Shown piece by piece: positions 22,356-31,125 of a stretch of DNA of 33,477 bases. The stretch's first letter is position 1, and every line of letters starts with the position of its first letter. Made by a program: the position numbers and the translations under genes. This DNA comes from Ruminococcus flavefaciens (GTDB taxonomy: Bacteria > Bacillota > Clostridia > Oscillospirales > Ruminococcaceae), in contig JAMPGO010000012.1 in the NCBI GenBank assembly GCA_023663905.1, positions 1 through 33,477 on the forward strand. Reading direction: 5' to 3'. The notes beneath the pieces are model-generated. The model did not search any database and was not told where the DNA came from. It saw only the letters and a list, made by a program, of their open reading frames with translations.

Positions 22356-24470
22356 TCAGCCCTTTTTCTTGGCTTCGATTTCAGCGAGAGCGTCCTTGCG
22401 TGAGAGATTGATTCTGCCCTGACGGTCGATTTCAATAACCTTTACGACAATTTCATCGCCGACTGAAACAATATCATCAACCTTTTCAACCCTTGACTTG
22501 TCAAGCTTCGAAATATGAACGAGTCCGTCCATTCCCGGAACGATTTCAACAAATGCGCCGAAGTCCATAATGCGGACAACCTTGCCACGATAGATTGCGC
22601 CGACTTCCGGACCGTTTGCAATGGTGTCAACAATCTGGAGCGCCTTCTTTGCGTTAGCTCCGTTAAGACCGCTGATGAAAACGTTGCCCTCGTCGTTGAT
22701 GTCAATCTTGACTTCGCAGTCAGCGGAAATCTTCTGGATAATCTTTCCGCCCTGACCGATGACTTCACGGATTTTGTCAACAGGCACTTTGGTCTGGAGC
22801 ATTTTCGGTGCGTATTCGCTTACCTCAGCTCTCGGTGCGGGAATAGCCTTGAGCATTACCTCGTCAAGAATGTGGATACGAGCTTTTCTTGTCTTTTCAA
22901 AAGCTTCCTTGATGATAGCAGGAGTAAGACCGTCAACCTTGATGTCAACCTGAATTGCGGTAATACCCTTATGAGTACCGCCAACCTTGAAGTCCATATC
23001 GCCGAAGAAATCCTCGAGACCCTGAATGTCAACCATAGTCATAAAGTCGTCGCTGTCGGGAAGCGTAATAAGTCCGCAGGAAATGCCTGCAACAGGTGCT
23101 TTAATCGGCACGCCTGCATCCATAAGTGCGAGAGTTGAACCGCAGATTGAACCCTGCGATGTTGAGCCGTTTGAAGAAAGTACCTCGGAAACAAGTCTCA
23201 GGGCATACGGGAACTCCTCAACAGGCGGAATAACGGGAGCTAATGCACGCTCAGCCAGTGCGCCGTGACCGATTTCACGTCGTCCCGGACCTCTGCTGGG
23301 CTTTGTTTCGCCTACTGAATAGCTCGGGAAATTGTACTGGTGCATATATCTCTTTGTCTCTTCCTCGTCGAGTCCGTCGATTCTCTGGGCTTCGCTGACA
23401 GGTGCGAGAGTTGCAACCGTGAGTACCTGAGTCTGACCTCTTGTGAAAAGTCCTGAGCCGTGAACTCTCGGGAGTACACCTGCTTCGGCTGCGAGCGGAC
23501 GGATTTCGTCAATGCCTCTGCCGTCAACACGCTTGCCTTCGTAAAGCCACGCACGTACAATTTTCTTCTGAAGCTTATATACGCACTCGTCAATCATAGC
23601 GGTCTGCTCAGGATATTTCTCGTCAAATTCAGCGTGAATGTCGTCAATAATCGGGGCAAGTCTTGCGTCACGTACAGTTTTGTCATTTGTATCAAGCGCA
23701 ACCTTTACACGGTCGGAAGCGAATGCCTCGATAGCGTCGAACATATCGTGGTCAACTTCCATTGATTCAAACGTAAACTTGGGCTTGCCGATTTCCTTGC
23801 GGATACCGTCAATAAAGGCAACCATTTTCTTGATTTCCTCGTGACCTGTAAGAATAGCGTCAAGCATAACGTCCTCGGGAACTTCATTTGCGCCTGCTTC
23901 AATCATTACGATTTTTTCAGCAGAACCTGCAACAGTAAGAACGAGGTCGGTCTTTGCACGCTGTTCGAGTGTCGGATTGAGGACAAATTTGCCGTCAACA
24001 AGTCCTACGTTGATACTTGCAACAGGACCGTTCCACGGAATATCGGAAATGGAAATAGCGATTGAAGTTGCAATCATACCTGCGATTTCGGGCGAATTGT
24101 CAGGCTCAACGGCGAGAACAGTCATTACAACCGAAACGTCGTTTCTCATATCCTTCGGGAAAAGCGGACGGATAGGTCTGTCAACACATCTGGAAGTGAG
24201 GATAGCCTTTTCGCTGGGCTTGCCCTCACGCTTTGTGAATGAACCCGGGATTTTGCCGACGGAATAAAGTCTTTCCTCGTAGTCAACGGAGAGAGGGAAG
24301 AAATCAACACCCTCACGTGGCTTTGCGCTTGCCGTAACGTTAGCCATAACTACGGTTTCGCCGTATCTTACCCAGCAAGAACCGTTGGAGAGACCGCAGG
24401 TTTTGCCTGTTTCAACTACAACAGGTCTGCCTGCGTAGGTTGTTTCGAATTTTCTGTAATTTTCAAACAT
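22356..24470 (-). CDS. pnp: Polyribonucleotide nucleotidyltransferase (PNPase)
   Basis: This 3'-5' phosphorolytic exoribonuclease is a trimer in RNA turnover. The 704-residue protein has two RNase PH domains (about 10-215 and 315-540) joined by a helical domain. A KH domain follows (KIREVIGQGGKIIQKI near 565-580), then an S1 domain (GKVVRIMDFGAFVEI near 630-644). The active-site GSICGSTLALMDAGVP segment is intact. The start at 24470 has AGGAGG 8 nt upstream; an in-frame ATG at 24518 lacks one. It follows rpsO, the classic rpsO-pnp order. Confidence 0.97.
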   Translation of the reverse strand: MFENYRKFETTYAGRPVVVETGKTCGLSNGSCWVRYGETVVMANVTASAKPREGVDFFPLSVDYEERLYSVGKIPGSFTKREGKPSEKAILTSRCVDRPIRPLFPKDMRNDVSVVMTVLAVEPDNSPEIAGMIATSIAISISDIPWNGPVASINVGLVDGKFVLNPTLEQRAKTDLVLTVAGSAEKIVMIEAGANEVPEDVMLDAILTGHEEIKKMVAFIDGIRKEIGKPKFTFESMEVDHDMFDAIEAFASDRVKVALDTNDKTVRDARLAPIIDDIHAEFDEKYPEQTAMIDECVYKLQKKIVRAWLYEGKRVDGRGIDEIRPLAAEAGVLPRVHGSGLFTRGQTQVLTVATLAPVSEAQRIDGLDEEETKRYMHQYNFPSYSVGETKPSRGPGRREIGHGALAERALAPVIPPVEEFPYALRLVSEVLSSNGSTSQGSICGSTLALMDAGVPIKAPVAGISCGLITLPDSDDFMTMVDIQGLEDFFGDMDFKVGGTHKGITAIQVDIKVDGLTPAIIKEAFEKTRKARIHILDEVMLKAIPAPRAEVSEYAPKMLQTKVPVDKIREVIGQGGKIIQKISADCEVKIDINDEGNVFISGLNGANAKKALQIVDTIANGPEVGAIYRGKVVRIMDFGAFVEIVPGMDGLVHISKLDKSRVEKVDDIVSVGDEIVVKVIEIDRQGRINLSRKDALAEIEAKKKG

Positions 24471-24589
24471 AATTTTCCTCCTGTGAAAATCTGTATCGGC
24501 TTTAGCAATAAACTCCAACTCATATTATTGAAATATGAATCGCAGTTTAATGCTAAAAACCGAAAATTGTACAACTGATTACAGACTTA

Positions 24590-24617
24590 AAGGCAGAGGA
24601 GAAAACCCGTCTGCCTT
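24590..24617 (-). other. Hairpin in the rpsO-pnp intergenic region
   Basis: On the minus strand AAGGCAGA (24617-24610) and TCTGCCTT (24597-24590) form an 8-bp stem with a 12-nt loop. The following TAAGTCTG is a poor T-run. It is either a weak terminator or a processing hairpin, as known between these genes in E. coli where RNase III cuts. Confidence 0.6.
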
Positions 24618-24635
24618 ATAAGTGTGTATAAAAAA

Positions 24636-24902
24636 TTACTTACGGAGACCGAGCTTCTCGATAACAGCACGGTATCTGTTGATGTCCTTCTTCTTGAGAT
24701 AAGCGAGAAGGTTACGTCTGTGACCAACCATCTTGAGAAGTCCACGTCTGGAGTGGTGGTCGTTCTTGTGAATCTTAAGATGTGCGTTAAGGTCGTTGAT
24801 TCTTCTTGTGAGGATAGCAATCTGAACCTCAGGAGAACCTGTGTCGTTTGCGCTTGTTCTGTTAGCCTCGATAACGGCTGTCTTTTCTTCTTTGAGTAAC
24901 AT
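24636..24902 (-). CDS. rpsO: 30S ribosomal protein S15
   Basis: This is the 88-residue S15, of usual length, which binds 16S rRNA and helps order platform assembly. [14 protein letters not shown], the [19 protein letters not shown] segment and [12 protein letters not shown] are diagnostic. GAGGTG lies 8 nt before the ATG. Its transcript has a leader of about 80 nt that may be an S15 autoregulatory element. Confidence 0.98.
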   Translation of the reverse strand: MLLKEEKTAVIEANRTSANDTGSPEVQIAILTRRINDLNAHLKIHKNDHHSRRGLLKMVGHRRNLLAYLKKKDINRYRAVIEKLGLRK

Positions 24903-24985
24903 TGTGAAAACACCTCATAATAAATATATTCCGCTGACATAGAGAAGGGTGAAATTGAGGTCAAGCCCTGTTCCAAGTAAACGGT
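24903..24985 (-). promoter_or_regulatory. rpsO leader with SD-sequestering complement
   Basis: In the minus-strand leader ACCTCA (24961-24956) is perfectly complementary to TGAGGT (24917-24912), which contains the rpsO Shine-Dalgarno sequence. Pairing would hide the ribosome binding site. Many bacteria use S15-binding leaders of varied structure to control rpsO; assignment of this one is inference. Confidence 0.45.
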
Positions 24986-24991
24986 GAATTT

Positions 24992-25020
24992 ATTATATCA
25001 CAAAAAAACGGATTTGTAAA
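24992..25020 (-). promoter_or_regulatory. Sigma-A promoter of rpsO-pnp
   Basis: On the minus strand TTTACA (25020-25015), a 17-bp spacer and TATAAT (24997-24992). Confidence 0.85.
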
Positions 25021-25087
25021 GGGGTTTTTGAAATTTTTTTGTGGATTTTTTGTTACAAAGATAAATAAAAAAATCAATTTCCGCATA

Positions 25088-25116
25088 TTGACGTTGGGCT
25101 TGAAATATTATATAAT
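25088..25116 (+). promoter_or_regulatory. Sigma-A promoter of the rpe operon
   Basis: TTGACG (25088-25093), a 17-bp spacer and TATAAT (25111-25116). It is divergent from the rpsO promoter and is the only clear promoter I find for the plus-strand genes that follow. Confidence 0.82.
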
Positions 25117-25151
25117 TAGTATATAAACTAATACAAAGGAATGATAAAATT

Positions 25152-25799
25152 TTGACTAATCTTGTTTCAGCATCGATTCTCAGTGCGGATTTGCTCAATC
25201 TGGAATCGGAAATCAGAAAGCTTGAAGAAAACAGCGTTGACTGGATTCACTTTGATGTTATGGACGGCGTTTTTGTGCCGAACATCAGCTACGGAATACC
25301 TGTTCTTGCGCAGATTCGCAGAAAAACGGAGATGTTCCTTGACGTACATCTTATGATTACAAATCCGCTCAGGTACGTCACGGAGTTTGAAAAAGCGGGT
25401 GCGGATATGATTACTTTCCACATCGAGAGCGAGAGCGATACTTCGGAAACGCTTCGGGCATTACAGCAGACCCGTTGCCGTACAGGAATCGCCATAAAAC
25501 CCGGTACTCCTGCGGAAGCTGTTTTTCCATATATCAGCCACGCAGATATGATTCTCGTTATGACTGTTGAACCGGGCTTCGGCGGTCAGTCATTTATGGA
25601 TATGAGCGAAAAAATCCGCAGAATCCGTGAATACGCAGACCTGAACGGCTTCGGGAATCTTATGATACAGGTTGACGGCGGAATTGACGACAGAACCGCT
25701 CCAGTTGTAAAATCGGCAGGCGCAGACGTTCTTGTTTCGGGAAGCTATCTCTTCAAGGCTCAGGATATGGGCAGTGACGTCGGAAAGCTGAAGGAGTAA
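25152..25799 (+). CDS. rpe: Ribulose-phosphate 3-epimerase
   Basis: It interconverts ribulose-5-P and xylulose-5-P in the pentose phosphate pathway. The 215-residue TIM-barrel protein has ASILSAD at the N-terminus, HFDVMDG (33-39), DVHLMI with a metal His at 66, VEPGFGGQ and VDGGI. The only start that fits the family N-terminus is the TTG at 25152, 11 nt after AAAGGA; the ATG at 25141 meets a stop after four codons. The rnfD-like gene begins one base after its stop. Confidence 0.95.
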   Translation: MTNLVSASILSADLLNLESEIRKLEENSVDWIHFDVMDGVFVPNISYGIPVLAQIRRKTEMFLDVHLMITNPLRYVTEFEKAGADMITFHIESESDTSETLRALQQTRCRTGIAIKPGTPAEAVFPYISHADMILVMTVEPGFGGQSFMDMSEKIRRIREYADLNGFGNLMIQVDGGIDDRTAPVVKSAGADVLVSGSYLFKAQDMGSDVGKLKE

Positions 25800-25800
25800 T

Positions 25801-26745
25801 ATGCAGAAAAAAGTAAAATCAGAACGCTTTATATGGCTTGATGTAATGCTCACCCTCATCACGCTTGAGATAATGCAGTTCTTCTACTACGGCATACGCT
25901 CCGTTGCGCTGGTCGGTGTATGCATAGGTGTATCGCTTGTTGCTGAGATTGTTTCCGTCAGGCTTATGAAAAGGCACTTCACGGCAGACGACCTCACCTG
26001 CATTTCCGACGCACTTATAATATCGCTTATGATGCCTGCTGTGATGAATTTCAGGATAGCTGGGATAGCCTGCGTGTTTGCGGTTGTTGTGGCGAAAAAC
26101 GTTTTCGGCGGAAGAAAAAATATGATATTCTCTCCGCCTGCGGTTGCTTATGTATTTATGCTCACTTCGTGGCGAGGTCAGCTTCTTATGTACACAGAAC
26201 CGCACGTTCATACAGGAGTTTTTGAAAAAGCAGGAAATCTTGTAAGCTCCGCAAGCCATACCTTTAATATCTCAGGCAAAATGAATTTCACGGACTTTGA
26301 GATTCTTATGGGCAATGCCACCGGCTCGCTGAGCATACTTCTGCTTGCCGTTTCCGCAGTTATTCTTCTCCTGCGACGTGATATATCGGCAGGTGCATTT
26401 ATCGGGACAATTTCGGGTACTGTGCTTCTTGCGTGCCTTGTGCCGATGTGCAGTGACGTTTACGACTCCGTGAAATATACGCTCTCAACAAATATGGTTC
26501 TCTTTTCGGCAATATATATAATCTCCGACAAAAGAACCGCTCCGAAGCGGAATTATTACGCATTTTTCTACGGATTCTTTATTGCGGTGCTGTCGTATAT
26601 TCTTGTACTGACAACTACAAAGGAAAATATGATTGTCATAGTATCGCTGTTGTTTACTCCTGTCGCTCTCGGCTTCAGAAATCTCGAGAAGCACATAGAC
26701 AGCCTCAGAACGGAGGAAAAAAAGGAGGAAACAGCTGTTGGCTAA
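25801..26745 (+). CDS. RnfD/NqrB-type membrane subunit lacking the flavin site
   Basis: The 314-residue polytopic protein belongs to the NqrB/RnfD family. The family landmarks KNVFGG...IFSPPAVAYVF (99-119) and MGNATGSL (170-177) are present, as is the number of helices. In RnfD the segment just before the second landmark carries an SGAT-type motif whose Thr binds FMN covalently. Here that segment (about 137-165) reads SSASHTFNISGKMNFTDF and no such motif is visible. It starts one base after rpe with AAGGAG upstream and overlaps the next gene by 8 bp. No RnfC, RnfG or RnfB gene is next to it. Function unknown; an Rnf-derived transporter core is one possibility. Confidence 0.8.
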   Translation: MQKKVKSERFIWLDVMLTLITLEIMQFFYYGIRSVALVGVCIGVSLVAEIVSVRLMKRHFTADDLTCISDALIISLMMPAVMNFRIAGIACVFAVVVAKNVFGGRKNMIFSPPAVAYVFMLTSWRGQLLMYTEPHVHTGVFEKAGNLVSSASHTFNISGKMNFTDFEILMGNATGSLSILLLAVSAVILLLRRDISAGAFIGTISGTVLLACLVPMCSDVYDSVKYTLSTNMVLFSAIYIISDKRTAPKRNYYAFFYGFFIAVLSYILVLTTTKENMIVIVSLLFTPVALGFRNLEKHIDSLRTEEKKEETAVG

Positions 26746-27364
26746 GAAAAATTCTGTTTTTGACGGACTTCTCGGCGATAACACAGTCCTGTCGTCGCTT
26801 ATGGTAATATCGCCCGTCATAGTCTGCGGTGATACGCTAAGGAACGCTATAGCGGTAATCTACGCATTTTCGGCGATTACTTTCCTGTCGGTGCTGGCAG
26901 GTTCTTTTGTGCCGAAAAAACTGCCGTATGCGCTGAAAATAATAACCTACACGCTCATTTCCTCGTTGGTATATCTTCCCGTAAAGCTCGCTTCACAGCA
27001 GTTTTTTCCCGAAGTGACGGAACGCATAGGAATATATTTTATGCTCCTTGCCGTAAATTCGCTTATCATAGTCCAGACAGAGGCTAAATTCTACCGTATG
27101 AAGCGTGGAAGGATGATAGTATCGCTTATTTTCTATATTCTCGGCTTTGACGCTGTTATGGTGGCTGTCTCGTTCGTCCGTGAGCTTATTTCGCACGGCA
27201 CGATATACGACAGGGTTGTTGATATAGATACGCTCGTAAGCGGTTTCGGTATGCCCTTCGGAGGATTCATATTCCTCGGGCTTTTCTGCGGAATATACAG
27301 AAAAATACGTTCCGCTCTGAAACGTGAGAATGCAGGAGGTGACGGAAATGTTTCTGATAACTGA
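26738..27364 (+). CDS. RnfE/NqrD-type membrane subunit with cluster cysteines replaced
   Basis: The 208-residue protein with six hydrophobic segments aligns by eye with NqrD/RnfE. NTVLSSLMVISP matches the NPxxxQxLGxC region, FMLLAVNSLIIVQTEA the NCxxxGRAEA region, and FVRELISHGT the FxRELxGSG region. The two cysteines that would ligate the intramembrane Fe-S cluster are Ser25 and Ser108; a Cys at 30 is not at the usual place. The start is TTG at 26738, with GGAGG 9 nt upstream, inside the 3' end of the D gene. Its own 3' end overlaps the A gene by 17 bp. Confidence 0.8.
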   Translation: MAKKNSVFDGLLGDNTVLSSLMVISPVIVCGDTLRNAIAVIYAFSAITFLSVLAGSFVPKKLPYALKIITYTLISSLVYLPVKLASQQFFPEVTERIGIYFMLLAVNSLIIVQTEAKFYRMKRGRMIVSLIFYILGFDAVMVAVSFVRELISHGTIYDRVVDIDTLVSGFGMPFGGFIFLGLFCGIYRKIRSALKRENAGGDGNVSDN

Positions 27365-27917
27365 ATTTATTGTCCTGCTCACCTCAAATCTTATCCTCAC
27401 TCAGGCACTCGGAACGAGTACACTCTTCATAGCTTCGGGAAGCAGAAAAAATCTTCTGTGGACTGCCGTTACAATCACGGTATTCACTACGGCAGGCTCG
27501 GCGGCGGCATATTTCATAAGCAATATACTTCCCGAAAGCGCTGGCGATTTGACCCTGTTCTTCTACTCGCTTGCCGTCGGCATACTGTATGTACTGCTTC
27601 TTACCGTGCTTTATTTCGTCAGCAGAAAGACGTTCAGAAATACCAGAAAATATGTTCACCTTTCTGCTTTCAACTGTGCGGTTATGGGTACTTTATTTAC
27701 TGTGACGGAAAGAGCTGAGAATCCGCAGTTCAACAACATAGGCAGTTTTGTGCTTGCAGGAGCGGAAACAGGACTGGGATTTATTCTTGCGGCGCTGATT
27801 CTTACATCGGCTTACCGCAGACTTAATTCGGCGGACGTTCCATCCGCTTTCAGAGGATTCCCTGCAATGCTGGTTTATATCGGGATAATATCAATGGCAG
27901 TTTATGCACTGACATAA
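27348..27917 (+). CDS. RnfA/NqrE-type membrane subunit with one cluster cysteine lost
   Basis: The 189-residue six-helix protein matches NqrE/RnfA well: SNLILTQALGTSTLF for the ENxxLxxFLGxCTFL region, AFNCAVMG (108-115) for VNCAxxG, then GLGFILAA and ADVPSAFRGFP near the end. Cys110 is kept, but the first cluster cysteine is Ser24. The ATG at 27348 follows AGGAGGTGACGGAA. It completes a D-E-A trio without the peripheral redox subunits. The next gene begins 22 bp later in the same direction. Confidence 0.82.
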   Translation: MFLITEFIVLLTSNLILTQALGTSTLFIASGSRKNLLWTAVTITVFTTAGSAAAYFISNILPESAGDLTLFFYSLAVGILYVLLLTVLYFVSRKTFRNTRKYVHLSAFNCAVMGTLFTVTERAENPQFNNIGSFVLAGAETGLGFILAALILTSAYRRLNSADVPSAFRGFPAMLVYIGIISMAVYALT

Positions 27918-27939
27918 AAACAGGAGAGATAGATATATA

Positions 27940-29163
27940 ATGAAACATAAAGACAAGGGACGGAAAATTTACAGAACAAAAGAAAAAAATTATTACGGAA
28001 AAAGTCCGTTTGAAAAATTTATGTCGGGACTTCTCACCGTGCTTCTTATCGGCGGAATAGGTTTTCTCGGATACAGCGCCGCCGAACCTCTGCTTAAATT
28101 CACGAAGCACCAGGGCGATGAGCCTGAGGAATCAGTTCCCATATCAACAACAGCCGACGAATCCGAGTCCACAACGCAGGAAACGGCTGATACTACCGCT
28201 GAAACGTCGGCGGTAACAACTGAAACAGTTACTACGGAAGCACCCACAGAACCGCCTGTTACTATGGAAGCTTACAGGGCTTTTGCACTTAGCGCAGGCG
28301 ATTTGGCAAGCGACCAGTCGCTGAAAAACGCACTTGACGCAATCCCGAAAAACGAAGGAATAGAGTATGTGGAAGTGCCGTTAAAGACTTCGGACGGTAT
28401 GATTTACTACGTCAGCACCGTTGCAACGCAGGATGAGTACAAGGATTCCCAGAATCTCAATCTTGTCAAGATTTCCGAGGCTGTCAGGAACAGCGGTTAC
28501 AAGCCAGCTGGAATAATCAGCACGTTCAGCGATAATATATTGCCGAATATCGACAAGGAAACAGGGTATATCACTTCCGACGGCTCGCTGTGGTACGACA
28601 GTGCGCTCAAGCCCTGGACTGACCCTTTTTCGCAGAAAACCGTCAGCTATCTCGCTGATATTACCGACGAGATTTCGGGTACGGGCTTCGAGCGCATAAT
28701 ATGCACGGATTTCGTTTTCCCTGAATTTACAGACAGGGAACTTGATATTCTCGATGAAAGGCTTGGCAGGAGCGACAGGTGTATGGCGCTTACTTCAACG
28801 GCGAATCTTCTCTATGATACGTCGGTTTCAAACGGCTCATCTATGTTTATCGAGGTCTCGGCAGCGGATATTCTCAAAGGCAAAGCCGATGTGTTACAGC
28901 CTATGCTTCTTTCGGTCAACACGGTCGTACTCAATATCAACATTGACGAGCTGGGCGACGGTGTTTCTGACGGTCGCAACTACTATGAATTTAAAGGCAC
29001 TCCTGCGGAAAAGGCTGAAAAATGTCTGGGATTCGTTACCGACAGCCTTGCCGATTTCAACGTCGCCGTCAGGGTCTCGGGAAGTACGCTTACGGTTCAG
29101 GAACTTATTGCAGTCAAGGAAAAAATTGCCGGAATGGGATATAATTCGTTCGTTCTCGGCTGA
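27940..29163 (+). CDS. Membrane-anchored protein with glycoside-hydrolase-like (DUF4015-type) domain
   Basis: The 407-residue protein has a basic cytoplasmic start, one membrane helix (about 29-47), an extracellular Thr/Ser/Glu-rich linker (about 60-107) and a domain of about 300 residues. That domain resembles the putative glycoside hydrolase family DUF4015: AGIISTFSD, SLWYDSALKPWTDPFS, then GFERIICTDFVFPEF in place of the usual GFDEIQFDYVRFP. The aspartate and the F-P end of that strand are kept. A role on cell-surface glycans is possible; no activity can be claimed. GGAGAG precedes the ATG. Confidence 0.7.
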   Translation: MKHKDKGRKIYRTKEKNYYGKSPFEKFMSGLLTVLLIGGIGFLGYSAAEPLLKFTKHQGDEPEESVPISTTADESESTTQETADTTAETSAVTTETVTTEAPTEPPVTMEAYRAFALSAGDLASDQSLKNALDAIPKNEGIEYVEVPLKTSDGMIYYVSTVATQDEYKDSQNLNLVKISEAVRNSGYKPAGIISTFSDNILPNIDKETGYITSDGSLWYDSALKPWTDPFSQKTVSYLADITDEISGTGFERIICTDFVFPEFTDRELDILDERLGRSDRCMALTSTANLLYDTSVSNGSSMFIEVSAADILKGKADVLQPMLLSVNTVVLNINIDELGDGVSDGRNYYEFKGTPAEKAEKCLGFVTDSLADFNVAVRVSGSTLTVQELIAVKEKIAGMGYNSFVLG

Positions 29164-29205
29164 TTAAAATAATTTACCGATTAAATCGGGGAATGGAGTA
29201 AAAAT

Positions 29206-30165
29206 ATGGCAGATAATTTTAAGGTCTCACTTTCAAAGGTTATTGAAGAATTTAAGCTTGAAACAATCTATATTCACAAAAATCCCGAGGAAATAATGAT
29301 TGACGAAACAGATGTCAACCGTCCGGGCTTACAGCTTATGGGCTTCTATGAGTATTTCAATCCCGAGCGCATTCAGATTATCGGCAAGGTTGAGTTTGCT
29401 TATCTCTCGACTATTGACGAAAAGACAAGGCACGAGCGACTTCAGATGCTTTTTGCGCAGAAAATTTCCGCTCTTATAATCACCCGTGAGCTTCCGTATT
29501 TCTCGGAAATGCTTGAACTTGCAAAGGAATATGAAGTACCGCTTCTCAGAAGCAAGGAAAGCACGTCCAATTTTATGTCGGGACTTATTGCGTTCCTCAA
29601 CCTCAATCTTGCCCCGAGAGTTACACGTCACGGCGTACTTATTGAGATTTACGGCGAGGGTGTATTTATCACAGGCGAAAGCGGTGTGGGAAAGAGCGAG
29701 ACTGCTATCGAGCTTGTAAAGCGTGGTCACAGACTTGTTGCCGACGACGCTGTTGAAATCCGCAAGGTCTCCAACATAAGCCTTGTGGGAAGCTCTCCCG
29801 ATAATATCCGTCATTTTCTTGAACTTCGTGGCATAGGTATTATAAACGCACGTCGTCTCTTTGGTATCGGCGCAGTAAAGATGACTGAAAAGCTCGACCT
29901 TGTTGTTGAGCTGGAGCAGTGGAATCCCGAAAAGATATACGACAGAATGGGTGTTGATACGGAATATGTCAGCCTTCTCGGAGTAAAAATACCGTCCCTG
30001 ACTATTCCTGTAAAGCCGGGACGTAACCTCGCCGTTATTCTTGAAGTTGCGGCTATGAATAACAGGCAGAAGAAAATGGGCTACAATGCGGCGGCTGAAC
30101 TTCTTCACCGTCTCGGTATGGAATCAGACCCGAAGGAAACTATCAGAAATTATGAATCATTCTGA
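29206..30165 (+). CDS. hprK: HPr kinase/phosphorylase
   Basis: This bifunctional enzyme phosphorylates and dephosphorylates Ser46 of HPr and so sets carbon catabolite control through CcpA. The 319-residue protein has the N-terminal DRTGG-like domain and a kinase domain with the catalytic His142 (RHGVL), Walker A GESGVGKS (157-164), the acidic VADD pair (178-181) and LELRGIGIINARRLFG, which is diagnostic. GGAG lies 7 nt before the ATG. In Firmicutes it often lies with murB, rapZ and whiA, as here. Confidence 0.97.
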   Translation: MADNFKVSLSKVIEEFKLETIYIHKNPEEIMIDETDVNRPGLQLMGFYEYFNPERIQIIGKVEFAYLSTIDEKTRHERLQMLFAQKISALIITRELPYFSEMLELAKEYEVPLLRSKESTSNFMSGLIAFLNLNLAPRVTRHGVLIEIYGEGVFITGESGVGKSETAIELVKRGHRLVADDAVEIRKVSNISLVGSSPDNIRHFLELRGIGIINARRLFGIGAVKMTEKLDLVVELEQWNPEKIYDRMGVDTEYVSLLGVKIPSLTIPVKPGRNLAVILEVAAMNNRQKKMGYNAAAELLHRLGMESDPKETIRNYESF

Positions 30166-30189
30166 TAATCTTTTAATCAGGAGGACAAA

Positions 30190-31095
30190 ATGATAAATAT
30201 AAATGAACTGACAGAACTATGCACAAATCTCGGCTGTAAAATCAGCACGGAGGCGCTTCTCGGCGACTATACTACGTTCAGATTCGGCGGAGCGTGCCGT
30301 GCGCTGATTGATATTGCCTCGGCTGAATCGGCTTCGGAAATCCTGCGCTATATCAGGCAGAACGGTATAAAATACGCTGTAATCGGCAGAGGAAGCAATA
30401 TTATAGCTTCCGACGAGGGCTTTGACGGTGTTGTACTTCATTTCGGAAGCAGTTTTTCGGACATCACAGCTGACGGCGGTATTATTACCGCTCAGGCTGG
30501 CGCAATGCTGTCGGAAGTGTGCAAAAAAGCCAAAGACCTTGAACTTTCGGGAATGGAAAATCTGTTCGGTATTCCCGGAACTGTCGGCGGTGCGTTGTAT
30601 ATGAACGCAGGCGCATACGGAAGCGAGATGAAGGATATTGTCGTTTCGGCTGAATATATCGACGAAAACGGCAGTTTACAGCAGATGTCCGCAGACGATA
30701 TGGATTTGTCATACAGGCACAGTATTTTTGCCGAAAAAAACTGCATAATAACTTCCGTGACGATGAAGCTCGGAGAGGGCAGGGCAGAGGAGATACAGTC
30801 GGCAATGCAGGAGTGTATGCAGAAGCGCAGGGAAAAACAGCCTCTTGAATATCCCAGTGCAGGAAGCACATTCAAGCGTCCGCAGGGCAGTTATGCTTCC
30901 CTGCTTATCGAGCAGTGCGGACTTAAAGGGCTGGCAGTCGGCGGTGCGGAAGTCAGCATAAAGCACAGCGGTTTTGTTATCAACAAGGGCGGTGCAACCT
31001 GTGCGGACGTTCTCGGACTGTGCGAAAAAGTAAGAAATATTGTACTTGAAAAAACAGGCTATACCCTTGAGCTTGAGCCTGTTATACTTAAATAA
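30190..31095 (+). CDS. murB: UDP-N-acetylenolpyruvoylglucosamine reductase
   Basis: This FAD enzyme reduces UDP-GlcNAc-enolpyruvate to UDP-MurNAc with NADPH for peptidoglycan synthesis. The 301-residue length fits type II MurB. FAD-binding GRGSNIIASDEGF (66-78) and GIPGTVGGALYMNAGAYG (127-144) are present. The catalytic residues are Arg176 (SYRHSIF), Ser226 (SAGSTFKRP) and Glu296 (LELEPV). AGGAGG is 5 nt from the ATG. Confidence 0.97.
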   Translation: MININELTELCTNLGCKISTEALLGDYTTFRFGGACRALIDIASAESASEILRYIRQNGIKYAVIGRGSNIIASDEGFDGVVLHFGSSFSDITADGGIITAQAGAMLSEVCKKAKDLELSGMENLFGIPGTVGGALYMNAGAYGSEMKDIVVSAEYIDENGSLQQMSADDMDLSYRHSIFAEKNCIITSVTMKLGEGRAEEIQSAMQECMQKRREKQPLEYPSAGSTFKRPQGSYASLLIEQCGLKGLAVGGAEVSIKHSGFVINKGGATCADVLGLCEKVRNIVLEKTGYTLELEPVILK

Positions 31096-31125
31096 TAAGA
31101 TGTTTTAATTTTTCTGGAGGATAAT

